Below the pieces are notes generated by a model. The model was not told where the DNA came from and ran no database searches. It saw only the letters and a list, made by a program, of their open reading frames with translations. Source: Cypionkella aquatica (GTDB lineage: Bacteria; Pseudomonadota; Alphaproteobacteria; Rhodobacterales; Rhodobacteraceae). Taken from it: 64,000 bases of DNA. The stretch is taken from NCBI RefSeq assembly GCF_030161095.1, contig NZ_BSPP01000007.1:248920-312919 (forward strand), given 5' to 3'. The stretch's first letter is position 1. Each line of letters opens with the position of its first letter. Both the position numbers and the translations under genes were made by a program. Shown here piece by piece: positions 17,093 through 26,251 of this stretch.

Positions 17093-19063
17093 ATGAGTCT
17101 ACCACCCGGTTTCCTTGACGAACTGCGCACCCGCGTCTCGCTGTCCTCGATTGTGGGCAGGAAAGTGACATGGGACCCGCGCAAATCCAATCAGGGCAAG
17201 GGCGACATGTGGGCACCTTGCCCGTTCCATCAGGAAAAATCCGCCAGCTTCCACGTCGATGATCGCAAAGGGTTTTATTATTGCTTTGGCTGTCATGCCA
17301 AAGGCGACGCGGTGACGTTTATCAAGGAAAGCGACAATCTCAGCTTCATGGAGGCGGTGGAGGTTTTGGCGCGGGAAGCGGGCATGCCGATGCCTGCGCG
17401 CGATCCTCGGGCGGCGCAAGTGGCGGACAGGCGCACGCAGCTGGTTGAGGTGATGGAAGAGGCGGTGAAGTGGTTTCGGCTGCAACTGCGCACCTCGGCG
17501 GCGTCAGACGCGCGGGCCTATCTGGCCAAGCGTGGTTTGTCGGTTGAGGCGCAGGAGCGCTGGGAGATCGGCTTTGCGCCCGATCAGCGGCAGGCCTTGT
17601 ATCTGGCGCTACGGCAAAAGGGCGTGGCGGATGATTTGATTGTGGCTTCCGGCGTTTGTGCAAAACCGGATGATGGCGGCGCTCCCTATGATCGCTTTCG
17701 GGGGCGGATCATTTTTCCGATTCGCGATGGCCGGGGCCGGGCGATTTCGCTGGGCGGGCGGGCGATGGACCCGAACGCGCGGGCGAAATACCTGAACGGG
17801 CCGGAGACAGAGCTGTTCGACAAGGGCCGCAATCTGTTCAACCATGCGCCGGCGCGGGAAGCCTCGGGCAAGGGGGCCGCTTTGGTGGTGGCCGAGGGCT
17901 ATATGGACGTGATCGCCCTGTCTGAGGCCGGGTTCAAAGCCTCGGTCGCGCCGCTGGGCACGGCGGTGACGGAAGATCAGTTGCGGCTGATGTGGCGGAT
18001 TTCCGACGAGCCGATCATCGCACTGGACGGCGATACGGCAGGGATAAGGGCGGCGTTGCGGGTGATTGATCTGGCTTTGCCGCTGCTGGAGGCGGGCAAG
18101 GGCCTGCGTTTTGCGGTGATGCCGGGGGGGATGGACCCGGATGATCTTATCAAGGCGCAGGGTGCGGCCGCGATGAAGGCGGTGCTGGACGGCGCTGTGC
18201 CGATGGTCAAGCTGCTGTGGCAGCGTGAAATCGAGGGCAAGCAGTTCGACAGCCCCGAGCGCAAGGCGGCTTTGGACAAATCGCTGCGCGTGCATCTGAA
18301 GCGCATCACTGATCCGTCGATCCGCAGCCATTATGGCGAGGATATCAGGCAGTTACGCCTTGAATTGTTCGGTCAGCGTGGCCGAACTGCCAAGCCGTTT
18401 GTGCCCCGCGCGCCGGGGCAGAAGGGCCGCTTTGGGCCGACGATTGAGATGCCGCCCGTGGCCTCGACCAAGGATTCCACGCTGGCAGCAGCGCCCGAAC
18501 GCGCTGAAGAGGTTCTGCGCGAGGCGGTTATTCTGGCCGCCTTGATCTTTCATCCGCACTTGATCCGCCGCTTTGAGACGTCGTTGGAGCGGATGGATTT
18601 GATCGGCGCGGGCCATCACGATTTGCGCCAACAGTTGTTGATTGGCCATGATGCAGAAGCCGCCAGACTTTATGACCAAATTCAACAGGCAGCGCCCGCT
18701 GCACTTGATGCTTTGCTGTCGCGCCCCCATGTTCAGATCGCGCCGCCAGTGAGAAACCGCGCTGACAGCGATCTTGCCGAGTTTTGCATTGCCGAAGGTT
18801 TGGCCCATCTGGAGGCCAGCCGGGGGGCGCGACGCGAGATCGCCGAAGCGATGGAGGACATCGAAGGCCTTGCCGATGAGGGTCTGACCTGGCGGATTGC
18901 ACAAGCCAATGTGGCGCGGTTCAGTGCGTCTGCTGGCCCGAAAGGCAAGACGGCCGAAGCGGTTCTCGCCAGCAATGGCGTGCAGATGGATAAGGATGAG
19001 CTGGAGGGCGCGCGCAACTTGTGGGACAGCATCCAGTTCAGTAAGGACGCACCCAAGCGTTAG
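17093..19063 (+). CDS. dnaG: DNA primase
   Basis: Synthesises RNA primers at the replication fork. 656 residues from ATG 17093 (MSLPPGFLDELRTR). The N-terminal CHC2 zinc finger has C43, H46, C64 and C67 (CPFH and CFGC). The TOPRIM domain includes VVAEGYMDVIAL at about 263-274 and ALDGDTAGIRAA at about 305-316. The C-terminal ~170 residues are the DnaB-helicase-binding region (poorly conserved, rich in Glu/Ala/Arg). It is followed 118 bases later by rpoD on the same strand, the macromolecular-synthesis order dnaG-rpoD found in many proteobacteria. Confidence 0.97.
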   Translation: MSLPPGFLDELRTRVSLSSIVGRKVTWDPRKSNQGKGDMWAPCPFHQEKSASFHVDDRKGFYYCFGCHAKGDAVTFIKESDNLSFMEAVEVLAREAGMPMPARDPRAAQVADRRTQLVEVMEEAVKWFRLQLRTSAASDARAYLAKRGLSVEAQERWEIGFAPDQRQALYLALRQKGVADDLIVASGVCAKPDDGGAPYDRFRGRIIFPIRDGRGRAISLGGRAMDPNARAKYLNGPETELFDKGRNLFNHAPAREASGKGAALVVAEGYMDVIALSEAGFKASVAPLGTAVTEDQLRLMWRISDEPIIALDGDTAGIRAALRVIDLALPLLEAGKGLRFAVMPGGMDPDDLIKAQGAAAMKAVLDGAVPMVKLLWQREIEGKQFDSPERKAALDKSLRVHLKRITDPSIRSHYGEDIRQLRLELFGQRGRTAKPFVPRAPGQKGRFGPTIEMPPVASTKDSTLAAAPERAEEVLREAVILAALIFHPHLIRRFETSLERMDLIGAGHHDLRQQLLIGHDAEAARLYDQIQQAAPAALDALLSRPHVQIAPPVRNRADSDLAEFCIAEGLAHLEASRGARREIAEAMEDIEGLADEGLTWRIAQANVARFSASAGPKGKTAEAVLASNGVQMDKDELEGARNLWDSIQFSKDAPKR

Positions 19064-19181
19064 ATCAGGGGAATATGACTGATTCGGCTTTCCCCCGCCG
19101 TGATTCGCGCTATTGATTCGATTGACTGCCTGTGATTCGCCTAAAACCACCCGCCCACCTCGTTTTGACCAAGGAATGTTC

Positions 19182-21176
19182 ATGGCCTCGAAAGACACCG
19201 ACGACGGCAAACCCGAAGCCGATGAAGCGGATGTTTCCCTTGATATGAGCCAAGCGGCCGTCAAGAAGATGATCGCCGACGCGCGCGAGCGGGGCTACAT
19301 CACCTACGAACAGCTCAATCATGTGATGCCGCCCGAGCAGGTGTCGTCCGAGCAGATCGAAGATGTGATGTCGATGCTGTCCGAAATGGGCATCAACGTC
19401 ATTGAAGACGAAGACGTGGAAGAGGGCGAGGCTGTCGTCGGCGGCGATCTGGTGGAAACCGCGTCGGGCGCGCGCGATGTCGCGGTGGTGACCACCACGA
19501 CAGAGGCACTGGATCGCACCGACGACCCGGTGCGGATGTATCTGCGCGAGATGGGCAGCGTTGAGTTGCTGTCGCGTGAAGGCGAGATTGCGATTGCCAA
19601 GCGGATCGAGGCTGGCCGCAACACGATGATCGCGGGGCTTTGCGAAAGCCCGCTGACGTTCCAGGCTATCATCATCTGGCGCGACGAACTTTTGTCGGAA
19701 GACATTCTGCTGCGCGATGTGATTGATCTTGAGGCCACTTTCGGGCGGTCTTTGGATGGCGAAGAAGGTCTGGTTGGCGCCGATCTGGAAGGCGTCGATG
19801 TCGAGGCGGCTCCGCGTCGTGCGGGTGGCGATGAGCCTGAGTTGGACGCTGACGGCAATCCGCTGATGCGCTCGGATGACGACGAAGACGAGGATGATGG
19901 CGCCTCGATGTCGTTGGCGGCGATGGAAGCTGCGTTGAAGCCGAAAGTGCTGGAAACGCTGGATCTGATCGCGCGCGATTACGGCAAGCTGTCGGAAATG
20001 CAGGATCTGCGGATGTCGGCGACTTTGTCCGAGAAATCGCGGTTCTCGGCCACCGAAGAAGCGGCTTATCAGAAACTGCGCAGCGAAATCGTGGTGTTGG
20101 TGAACGAGCTTCATCTGCACAATAACCGGATTGAAGCGCTGATCGACCAGCTTTACGGCATCAACCGCAGCATCATGACGATCAATTCGGGCATGGTGAA
20201 GCTGGCCGATGCGGCCCGCATCAACCGCCGCGAATTCATCGACGAATATCAGGGCTACGAGCTTGATCCGTCGTGGCTGGACCGGATGGCTGCGAAATCG
20301 GGCCGTGGTTGGCAGGCGCTGATGGAGCGGTCGCGCGAAAAGGTTGAAGAGCTGCGCGCGGATATGGCGCGGGTCGGCACCTATATCGGCGTGGATATTT
20401 CAGAATTCCGCCGCATCGTGAACCAAGTGCAGAAGGGCGAGAAAGAAGCCCGTCAGGCCAAGAAGGAAATGGTCGAGGCCAACTTGCGTTTGGTGATCTC
20501 GATTGCCAAGAAATACACCAACCGCGGTTTGCAATTCCTTGATCTTATTCAGGAAGGCAACATTGGTCTGATGAAAGCAGTCGATAAGTTTGAATATCGG
20601 CGCGGCTATAAATTCAGCACTTACGCGACGTGGTGGATCCGTCAGGCGATCACGCGCTCGATCGCCGATCAGGCCCGCACCATCCGTATTCCGGTGCATA
20701 TGATCGAGACGATCAACAAGCTGGTCCGCACGGGTCGGCAGATGCTGCACGAGATTGGCCGCGAGCCGACACCGGAAGAGCTGGCCGAAAAGCTGCAAAT
20801 GCCGCTGGAAAAGGTGCGCAAGGTGATGAAGATCGCCAAGGAACCGATTTCCTTGGAAACTCCGATCGGCGACGAGGAAGACAGCCAGCTTGGCGATTTC
20901 ATCGAAGACAAGAACGCGATTCTGCCGCTGGACAGCGCTATTCAGGAAAACCTGAAGGAAACCACCACGCGGGTTTTGGCCTCTTTGACGCCACGCGAAG
21001 AACGGGTTCTGCGGATGCGGTTTGGCATTGGCATGAACACCGATCACACGCTGGAAGAAGTCGGGCAGCAGTTCAGCGTGACCCGCGAACGTATTCGTCA
21101 AATCGAGGCGAAGGCGTTGCGCAAGTTGAAACATCCAAGCCGCTCGCGCAAATTGCGGTCGTTCCTCGACCAGTGA
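19182..21176 (+). CDS. rpoD: Primary RNA polymerase sigma factor RpoD (sigma-70)
   Basis: Housekeeping sigma factor, 664 residues. It starts at ATG 19182 ([18 protein letters not shown]), preceded by AAGGA six bases upstream. Region 1.1 includes [12 protein letters not shown]. Region 1.2 has [12 protein letters not shown] large acidic non-conserved insert (EDEDDGAS) precedes regions 2.1-2.4 with [20 protein letters not shown] and [15 protein letters not shown]. Region 3 has [16 protein letters not shown], and region 4.2 has [10 protein letters not shown] followed by [19 protein letters not shown]. The leader between dnaG and rpoD carries four TGATTCG heptamers. A strong terminator-like hairpin follows at 21202-21225. 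Confidence 0.98.
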   Translation: MASKDTDDGKPEADEADVSLDMSQAAVKKMIADARERGYITYEQLNHVMPPEQVSSEQIEDVMSMLSEMGINVIEDEDVEEGEAVVGGDLVETASGARDVAVVTTTTEALDRTDDPVRMYLREMGSVELLSREGEIAIAKRIEAGRNTMIAGLCESPLTFQAIIIWRDELLSEDILLRDVIDLEATFGRSLDGEEGLVGADLEGVDVEAAPRRAGGDEPELDADGNPLMRSDDDEDEDDGASMSLAAMEAALKPKVLETLDLIARDYGKLSEMQDLRMSATLSEKSRFSATEEAAYQKLRSEIVVLVNELHLHNNRIEALIDQLYGINRSIMTINSGMVKLADAARINRREFIDEYQGYELDPSWLDRMAAKSGRGWQALMERSREKVEELRADMARVGTYIGVDISEFRRIVNQVQKGEKEARQAKKEMVEANLRLVISIAKKYTNRGLQFLDLIQEGNIGLMKAVDKFEYRRGYKFSTYATWWIRQAITRSIADQARTIRIPVHMIETINKLVRTGRQMLHEIGREPTPEELAEKLQMPLEKVRKVMKIAKEPISLETPIGDEEDSQLGDFIEDKNAILPLDSAIQENLKETTTRVLASLTPREERVLRMRFGIGMNTDHTLEEVGQQFSVTRERIRQIEAKALRKLKHPSRSRKLRSFLDQ

Positions 21177-21201
21177 CATCGGTTGGTTTTACTTCGAGAA
21201 G

Positions 21202-21225
21202 CGCGCCATGATTGGCGCGTTTTTT
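21202..21225 (+). terminator. Rho-independent terminator after rpoD
   Basis: Stem CGCGCCA (21202-21208) / TGGCGCG (21213-21219), loop TGAT, then six T (21220-21225) and TTTT after one C. It starts 25 bases after the rpoD stop and covers the putative start codon of the small ORF that follows. Confidence 0.9.
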
Positions 21226-21411
21226 CTTTTGGCCTTGGTGGCTGCGGGCTTCGTGCAGGCTCCGGCTTGGCTTATTCTGCCGTTCGCGGGCGCTTTGGTG
21301 CTGATCAGCCGCTTTATACCCCTGATTGGTCGCATCGGCTGGATGTTGCGCGCGCTGCTGTCTTTGGCGGTAACGGCAATGGCCTATGGGCTGGGCGCTT
21401 CGTTCGGTTAA
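21208..21411 (+). CDS. Possible small two-helix membrane protein
   Basis: A 67-residue frame (MIGAFFLLALVAAGF...) almost entirely hydrophobic: helix 1 at residues ~2-34 with a Pro break, a basic RFIPLIGRIGW hinge, helix 2 at ~45-64. GAGAAG lies six bases upstream of the ATG. Against it, the ATG sits inside the rpoD terminator stem, so it would be expressed only on read-through, or the stem might control its start. No family recognised; it could equally be chance. The following 21412-21548 holds no gene; it has nested complementary segments (CCAGCCC 21475-21481 with GGGCTGG 21520-21526) of unknown meaning. Confidence 0.4.
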   Translation: MIGAFFLLALVAAGFVQAPAWLILPFAGALVLISRFIPLIGRIGWMLRALLSLAVTAMAYGLGASFG

Positions 21412-21548
21412 GCGAAATCTTGCGACCCTGACCAGATCCGGGTGCCACACTTGAGTGGACGCGGGGCGAGATGGCCAGCCCAACTGCCGCCCACCCTCTG
21501 CGGAAGGCTAGCGCGACTGGGGCTGGATTGCCTGAATTGCCCGGTGTT

Positions 21549-22190
21549 TTAGACCCCGAGTGGAGGGCGTGATCGCCCTGCCAACTCTAGGGCCGCCTCT
21601 GGTCCAATGCCTGTCATGCACAGCAGTTGCGCGATGATCTGATCGGCAGAACTGGCGGGCACTTGCCCGGTGGTGATGGCAAGGGATGCACCGATCAGGG
21701 CATGCGTTGTCAGTCGCCAGACGAGATCGGCATGTGACACCTGAAACCTGCCCGCTTGCGAGGCGAGGCGCAGGTCGCGGATCGCGAAAGGCCCCATCAT
21801 GCGGAACATCGCATCGGCGATCACTTCAGAGCGGTGCAGCATCTGCGCCCAGCGGACATCCTGAATGGCAGTGTCGAGCACGGTGCGGATGCCATAAGCA
21901 TAGACCTGCGCGTGATCGTCGAAGGTTTTGGTCACCGCCTCTATGCGCAGGCCAAGCTGGTGCATCAGCGTTTCCAGCACGGCAATGGCCAGCTCATCCT
22001 TGGACTTGAAGTAGTTATAGACCGTGCCGGCCCCAACATCGGCCCGCGCGGCGATTTCCAGCATGGTCGCTGAATCGACGCCCTTTTCCATCATGATATC
22101 GCGCGCGGCCTCGATCAGCGCATCGCGGTTGCGGCGTTGGCGGCGGGCCACGCGGCCATCTGGGGGCGGGGAAGGGGCATTGTTCGTCAT
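21549..22190 (-). CDS. TetR-family transcriptional regulator
   Basis: A 213-residue repressor-type protein. The TetR helix-turn-helix occupies about residues 20-67 (RRNRDALIEAARDIMMEKGV, then MLEIAARADVGAGTVYNYF). The C-terminal ligand and dimer domain is helical and not recognised. It is divergent from the flavin hydroxylase at 22419, so its likely targets are itself and the catabolic island; a phenolic substrate or intermediate would be the natural inducer (inference). Start at 22190 (MTNNAPSPPPDGR) fits the divergent gap of about 230 bases. Confidence 0.92.
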   Translation of the reverse strand: MTNNAPSPPPDGRVARRQRRNRDALIEAARDIMMEKGVDSATMLEIAARADVGAGTVYNYFKSKDELAIAVLETLMHQLGLRIEAVTKTFDDHAQVYAYGIRTVLDTAIQDVRWAQMLHRSEVIADAMFRMMGPFAIRDLRLASQAGRFQVSHADLVWRLTTHALIGASLAITTGQVPASSADQIIAQLLCMTGIGPEAALELAGRSRPPLGV

Positions 22191-22279
22191 ATACGAACCC
22201 TATTCACTTTCGCGGCAAAGCTCAACCAATCCATGCACTTCGCTGCGCACGGCGCCGCAACGGGAAAGATTCAGCAGAG

Positions 22280-22294
22280 ATGAATTAATTTCAT
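22280..22294. promoter_or_regulatory. Candidate TetR operator in divergent promoter region
   Basis: Inverted repeat ATGAA-TTAAT-TTCAT in the AT-rich part of the gap between the TetR gene and the hydroxylase. TTGACG, a possible -35, follows at 22297-22302, but a matching -10 at normal spacing is not seen. Confidence 0.35.
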
Positions 22295-22418
22295 AGTTGA
22301 CGATCATTCATTTTTGGCGAAAAGGCATATTGCGCCGCACCGCATTGCGTCATGTCAGACTGTAGAGGGTCAGACTGTCGTGGATCGGCGCCGTGCTAAA
22401 CCGGGGGGGGATACAAGG

Positions 22419-24044
22419 ATGACGGGATTTACAGAGCCGCAGGGGTTCGACGCTGATGTGGCCATCGTGGGTGCGGGTCCGGTCGGAACCTTGCTGGCGA
22501 TCCTGCTGGGGCAGCGCGGCAAGCGGGTGACGCTGATCGAACGCTGGACCACGCATTATGCTTTGCCCCGCGCGGTGACGTATGATCATGAAATTGCGCG
22601 CATTTTGGCGACCTTGGGCATCGATTCCGAAGCCGACCCTGCGATCAGTTTTCATGACGAGTTGTATTATTGGAAAAACAAAGACGGTCAGAACCTGCAA
22701 ATTGTGGACTGGCAAAGCCAGTCGGCCAGCGGCTGGCGGGTGCGCTATTGGTTCAACCAACCGATGATGGAACGCCGCCTGCTGGAAATTGCGGCAACCT
22801 TGCCCTCGGTCACGCTTTTGCGCGGCTGGCAGGGGGTTGCGCTGGATCAGGATGCAGAGGGTGTGACGCTTGCGCTGCGGCGCAATGTCGATGAGGTCGG
22901 CGCAAGCGACGAGGGGCAGACGCTGCGCGCGCGTTTCGCGGTTGGCACCGACGGCGCCAACAGTTTTGTGCGCGATGCTTTGGGGATTGAGACCGAGAAC
23001 AAGGGTTACTTCTTTGATTGGCTGATCCTCGATATGATCCCGCAGTTCGATTACGTTGCAAGCCGGGGTGACGCGCCCGCGCAGTGGCAACTTTGCGACC
23101 CCAGCCGTCCGACGACCATCGTTCCGGGCGGTCCCGGCCCGATCCCCGGTGGCCCTGCGCGCAGGCGGTGGGAGTTCATGGTGCTGCCGGGCGAATCCGC
23201 CCAAGACCTTGCCACGCCCGAACGCGCTTGGGAGTTGCTGCAGCCGTGGGGTCTGACGCCTGAAAATTCTGAACTGGAGCGCAGCGCGGTTTACCGGTTT
23301 CAGGCGCGCTGGGCCAAGCAATGGCACAAGGGGCGCTGTCTGATCGGGGGCGATGCGGCACATCTGATGCCGCCTTTCGCGGGTGAGGGCATGTGTGCCG
23401 GGTTGCGCGATGCGGTGGCGATGGGCTGGCGGCTGAATGGTCTTCTCGAGGGTCGCATGGGGATGGGCGTTCTGGACAGCTACACATCCGAGCGTATCGA
23501 ACATGCCAAGCATTACATCAACTTCAGCCAGGAGCTGGGCCAGATCATCTGCATCGCAGATGCCGATGTGGCGGCAGAGCGCGACGCAAGGATGATTGCC
23601 GAGCTTGCTGCGCGGGGGGGCACTCCGGTGCCGACGGATATCTGCCAGTTGGGGGCGGGGGCTTGGTGCGCTGACAGCGCCCATGCTGGAGAATTGTCGG
23701 TGCAGGATGTGGTTGAGGCGGGCGGCAAGCGCGACCGTTTTGATCAGATCGTCGGGCAGGGCTGGGTGCTGCTGGGCTATGGCTGCGATCCTTTGGCCGC
23801 GCTGACGGCCAATCAGCGCCTTGAGTTTGCGGCCTTGGGCGGGATCAGCGTCCGGCTTGCCCCGGCCGGAGGGGCTGGCGATGTGATCGACGTGAACGGC
23901 ACGATCGGCGCATGGCTGACCCGGATTTCGGCGCAATATGTGCTGATCCGTCCGGATTTCTATGTGGCGCTGACCGCTGACAGCACCAAGACCCTGCAAG
24001 ACCGCTTTGCCACTGTCATGCAGGCTTTGCACCTGATCGCCTGA
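22419..24044 (+). CDS. MhpA-like FAD-dependent aromatic hydroxylase
   Basis: Class A flavoprotein monooxygenase of the 3-(3-hydroxyphenyl)propionate hydroxylase type, 541 residues; it would hydroxylate a phenolic ring with NAD(P)H and O2. Start at ATG 22419 (MTGFTEPQGFDADVAIVG). Motifs: GAGPVG at 18-23, a central FAVGTDGANSFVRDAL, and the second FAD motif GGDAAHLMPPFAGEGM at about 308-323. The C-terminal ~130 residues form the thioredoxin-like domain usual in MhpA. It is divergent from the TetR gene and heads the island. Its place beside hydroxyquinol 1,2-dioxygenase suggests a hydroxylation leading to a di- or trihydroxybenzene; MhpA itself acts in a different route, so the substrate is open. 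Confidence 0.88.
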   Translation: MTGFTEPQGFDADVAIVGAGPVGTLLAILLGQRGKRVTLIERWTTHYALPRAVTYDHEIARILATLGIDSEADPAISFHDELYYWKNKDGQNLQIVDWQSQSASGWRVRYWFNQPMMERRLLEIAATLPSVTLLRGWQGVALDQDAEGVTLALRRNVDEVGASDEGQTLRARFAVGTDGANSFVRDALGIETENKGYFFDWLILDMIPQFDYVASRGDAPAQWQLCDPSRPTTIVPGGPGPIPGGPARRRWEFMVLPGESAQDLATPERAWELLQPWGLTPENSELERSAVYRFQARWAKQWHKGRCLIGGDAAHLMPPFAGEGMCAGLRDAVAMGWRLNGLLEGRMGMGVLDSYTSERIEHAKHYINFSQELGQIICIADADVAAERDARMIAELAARGGTPVPTDICQLGAGAWCADSAHAGELSVQDVVEAGGKRDRFDQIVGQGWVLLGYGCDPLAALTANQRLEFAALGGISVRLAPAGGAGDVIDVNGTIGAWLTRISAQYVLIRPDFYVALTADSTKTLQDRFATVMQALHLIA

Positions 24045-24129
24045 ATAACATATCCCAACAGCATATTATGCCGGGTTCATGCGATCAAAAGAACCGGAAA
24101 GGCGGCTTACCCTTTACCCGTCAAAGGTT

Positions 24130-24154
24130 CGAACCGTCAGGAGGAGGCGGTTCG
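24130..24154 (+). other. Stem-loop in leader of the ABC transporter operon
   Basis: CGAACCG (24130-24136) pairs with CGGTTCG (24148-24154) around a purine-rich loop containing AGGAGGAGG. It is 50 bases ahead of the binding-protein gene. The rest of 24045-24206 holds no gene. Confidence 0.45.
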
Positions 24155-24206
24155 GCAATCTAAGGGGCGCTGCCCGCTTTGCACATCACACCACAGGGAG
24201 GACAGA

Positions 24207-25484
24207 ATGATCACGCGTCGTAAACTGCTCAAGTCGGGCGGAACTGCTTTTGCCGTCGCCTCGTCAGGGCTTGCGCTGCCGGCCTATGCCCAGACCAAAA
24301 GCCTGAAGATCGGCTATGTCAGCCCGCAGACCGGGCCACTGTCGGCATTTTCCGCCGCAGACAGCTTTATGGTGGAAAAGTTTCTTGCCGCAGCGCCCGG
24401 CCTTGGGCTGGATGTTGAGGTGATCGTCAAGGACAGCCAATCCAACCCCAACCGCGCCGCCGAGGTGGCGAAAGAGCTGATCAGCCGCGACGAGGTCAAC
24501 CTGATCCTTGTGGCCTCGACACCCGAGACCACTAACCCGGTGTGTTCGATTGCCGAGCAAGAGGAAATTCCGGTGATCTCTACCGTGGCCCCTTGGCAGC
24601 CGTGGTTTATTGGCCAGCAAGGCAACCCCGGCGATCCGGCAAGCTGGCAGGAATTCGACTATGTCTATCACTTTTTCTGGGGACTAGAGGACAATATCTC
24701 GACCTTCATGAACATGTGGAATTCGGTTTCGACCAACAAACAGGTCGCGGCCCTTTGGCCGAATGATGGCGATGGCAATGCTTGGGCCTCGCCCGATGTG
24801 GGGATGCCCCCGGCGTTGGCAGCACAGGGCTATGCGCTGACCGATCCGGGCCGCTATCAGAACCTGACGGACGATTTCAGCGCGCAGATCAACGCTTTCA
24901 AACAGGCGGGCTGCGAGATCATGACGGGCATCCCGATCCCGCCCGACTTCACCACTTTCTGGACGCAGGCCAAGCAGCAAGGCTTCAACCCCAAGCTGGT
25001 CTCGGTCGCAAAGGCGCTGCTATTCCCCGAAAGCGTCGCGGCTTTGGGCGATCTGGGCCACAATCTGACCGCGGAGGTGTGGTGGTCGCCGAACCATCCG
25101 TTCAAATCCAGCCTGACCGGTGAATCTGCCGCCGATCTGGCGATGGCGTTCGAGGCGTCGGCCAAGCGGCAATGGACCATGCCGGTGGGCTTTGTGCATG
25201 CGCTGTTCGAGGTGGCCGCCGATGCGATCAAACGCACCGATGATCCCACCGACAGTGCGGCACTGGCGGCGGCGATCGGCTCTACCAACATCGACAGCGT
25301 GGTGGGCAAAATTCAGTGGGGTCGTGACAATGTGCCGGAATTTGCCCGCAAGAACATCTCGAAGACGCCGTTGGTCGGCGGCCAATGGCGCAAGCAGGCG
25401 GATGGCAGTTTTGATCTTGTGATCGTCGAAAACGCCAATGCCCCCAATATCCCGCTGGGTGGCACGCTGGAAACCCTGTCCTGA
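24207..25484 (+). CDS. ABC transporter substrate-binding protein, branched-chain amino acid/aromatic type
   Basis: Periplasmic binding protein of the LivJ/HAAT family, 425 residues. The N-terminus MITRRKLLKSGGTAFAVAS has a twin-arginine-like start, and the signal ends at about residue 28 (LPAYA before QTKS), so export may be by Tat. The mature part begins KIGYVSPQTGPLS, typical of type I periplasmic receptors. A GGGAGG ribosome site precedes the ATG. Within this island the ligand is probably the aromatic substrate of the pathway rather than an amino acid (inference). A strong hairpin separates it from the ATPase gene. Confidence 0.92.
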   Translation: MITRRKLLKSGGTAFAVASSGLALPAYAQTKSLKIGYVSPQTGPLSAFSAADSFMVEKFLAAAPGLGLDVEVIVKDSQSNPNRAAEVAKELISRDEVNLILVASTPETTNPVCSIAEQEEIPVISTVAPWQPWFIGQQGNPGDPASWQEFDYVYHFFWGLEDNISTFMNMWNSVSTNKQVAALWPNDGDGNAWASPDVGMPPALAAQGYALTDPGRYQNLTDDFSAQINAFKQAGCEIMTGIPIPPDFTTFWTQAKQQGFNPKLVSVAKALLFPESVAALGDLGHNLTAEVWWSPNHPFKSSLTGESAADLAMAFEASAKRQWTMPVGFVHALFEVAADAIKRTDDPTDSAALAAAIGSTNIDSVVGKIQWGRDNVPEFARKNISKTPLVGGQWRKQADGSFDLVIVENANAPNIPLGGTLETLS

Positions 25485-25491
25485 CATCAAA

Positions 25492-25515
25492 GGCCCCGGC
25501 GCAGCCGCCGGGGCC
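25492..25515 (+). promoter_or_regulatory. Strong intercistronic hairpin after the binding-protein gene
   Basis: GGCCCCGGC (25492-25500), loop GCAGCC, GCCGGGGCC (25507-25515): a nine-base perfect stem with no T-tract. Such stems in ABC operons protect the upstream mRNA and partly stop transcription, giving more binding protein than membrane parts. That role is inferred. Confidence 0.7.
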
Positions 25516-25531
25516 CACCTAGGAGCCCGCC

Positions 25532-26251
25532 ATGCCGATCCTTTCGCTGCAAGATGTCTCAAAGTCGTTCGGGGCGTTGAAAGTCACCGACGGCGTCAGC
25601 TTTGATCTTGAGGCGGGTCAGGCTTTGGGCATCATCGGCCCGAATGGCGCGGGGAAATCGACGCTGTTCAACCTGATCACCGGGAATATTGCACCCAGTG
25701 CGGGCCGGGTGTTTCTGGATGGCCGCGACGTGACACGCGCCCCACCGATGGAGCGGGTGCGGGCAGGCGTTGGGCGGTCGTTCCAGATCCCGCAGCCGTT
25801 TGGCAATCTGTCGGTGTACGAAAACCTTCTGGTTGCCGCGCGCTTTGGTGGTGCGGTTTCGGGGGCAGAAGCACCCGGCTTTTGTATGGATATCCTGACC
25901 CGGACTGGTCTTGCGGCGGTGGCGGAAAAGCCTTCGGGTGCGTTGTCGCTGTTGCAGCGCAAGCGGTTAGAACTGGCCCGCGCGATGGCGACGCGGCCTA
26001 GGGTGATCTTGCTGGACGAGATTGCAGGCGGGCTGACCGACGCCGAATGTAGCCAATTGGTGATCACGATCAAGGCGATCCACGCCGAGGGCACCGCGAT
26101 CATCTGGATCGAGCATGTGCTGCACGCGCTGACCTCGGTGGTCGAGCGGCTGATGGTGTTGAACTTTGGCCGGATGCTGATGATCGGCGCGCCGGATGAG
26201 GTGATGGCCTCGGCCGAGGTGCGCGAAATCTATCTGGGGATCGAGGCATGA
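25532..26251 (+). CDS. ABC transporter ATP-binding protein, LivG type
   Basis: A 239-residue ATPase. Walker A GPNGAGKST at about 34-42; Walker B VILLDEIAGGL at about 162-172; the signature region is the degenerate LSLLQRKRLELARAM, as in LivG proteins where LSxxQ replaces LSGGQ; switch His in WIEHVLHAL. Start MPILSLQDVSK has TAGGAG nine bases upstream. Its stop overlaps the next ATPase (ATGA). Confidence 0.92.
   Translation: MPILSLQDVSKSFGALKVTDGVSFDLEAGQALGIIGPNGAGKSTLFNLITGNIAPSAGRVFLDGRDVTRAPPMERVRAGVGRSFQIPQPFGNLSVYENLLVAARFGGAVSGAEAPGFCMDILTRTGLAAVAEKPSGALSLLQRKRLELARAMATRPRVILLDEIAGGLTDAECSQLVITIKAIHAEGTAIIWIEHVLHALTSVVERLMVLNFGRMLMIGAPDEVMASAEVREIYLGIEA

Noticed and set aside
21412-21548. 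Structured RNA such as SRP or RNase P RNA after rpoD
   Set aside because: Nested complementary segments exist but none of the conserved sequence elements of those RNAs is present.
22350-24032. A 560-codon minus-strand frame opposite the MhpA-like hydroxylase
   Set aside because: Antisense shadow with unlikely composition; the plus-strand frame carries both FAD motifs.
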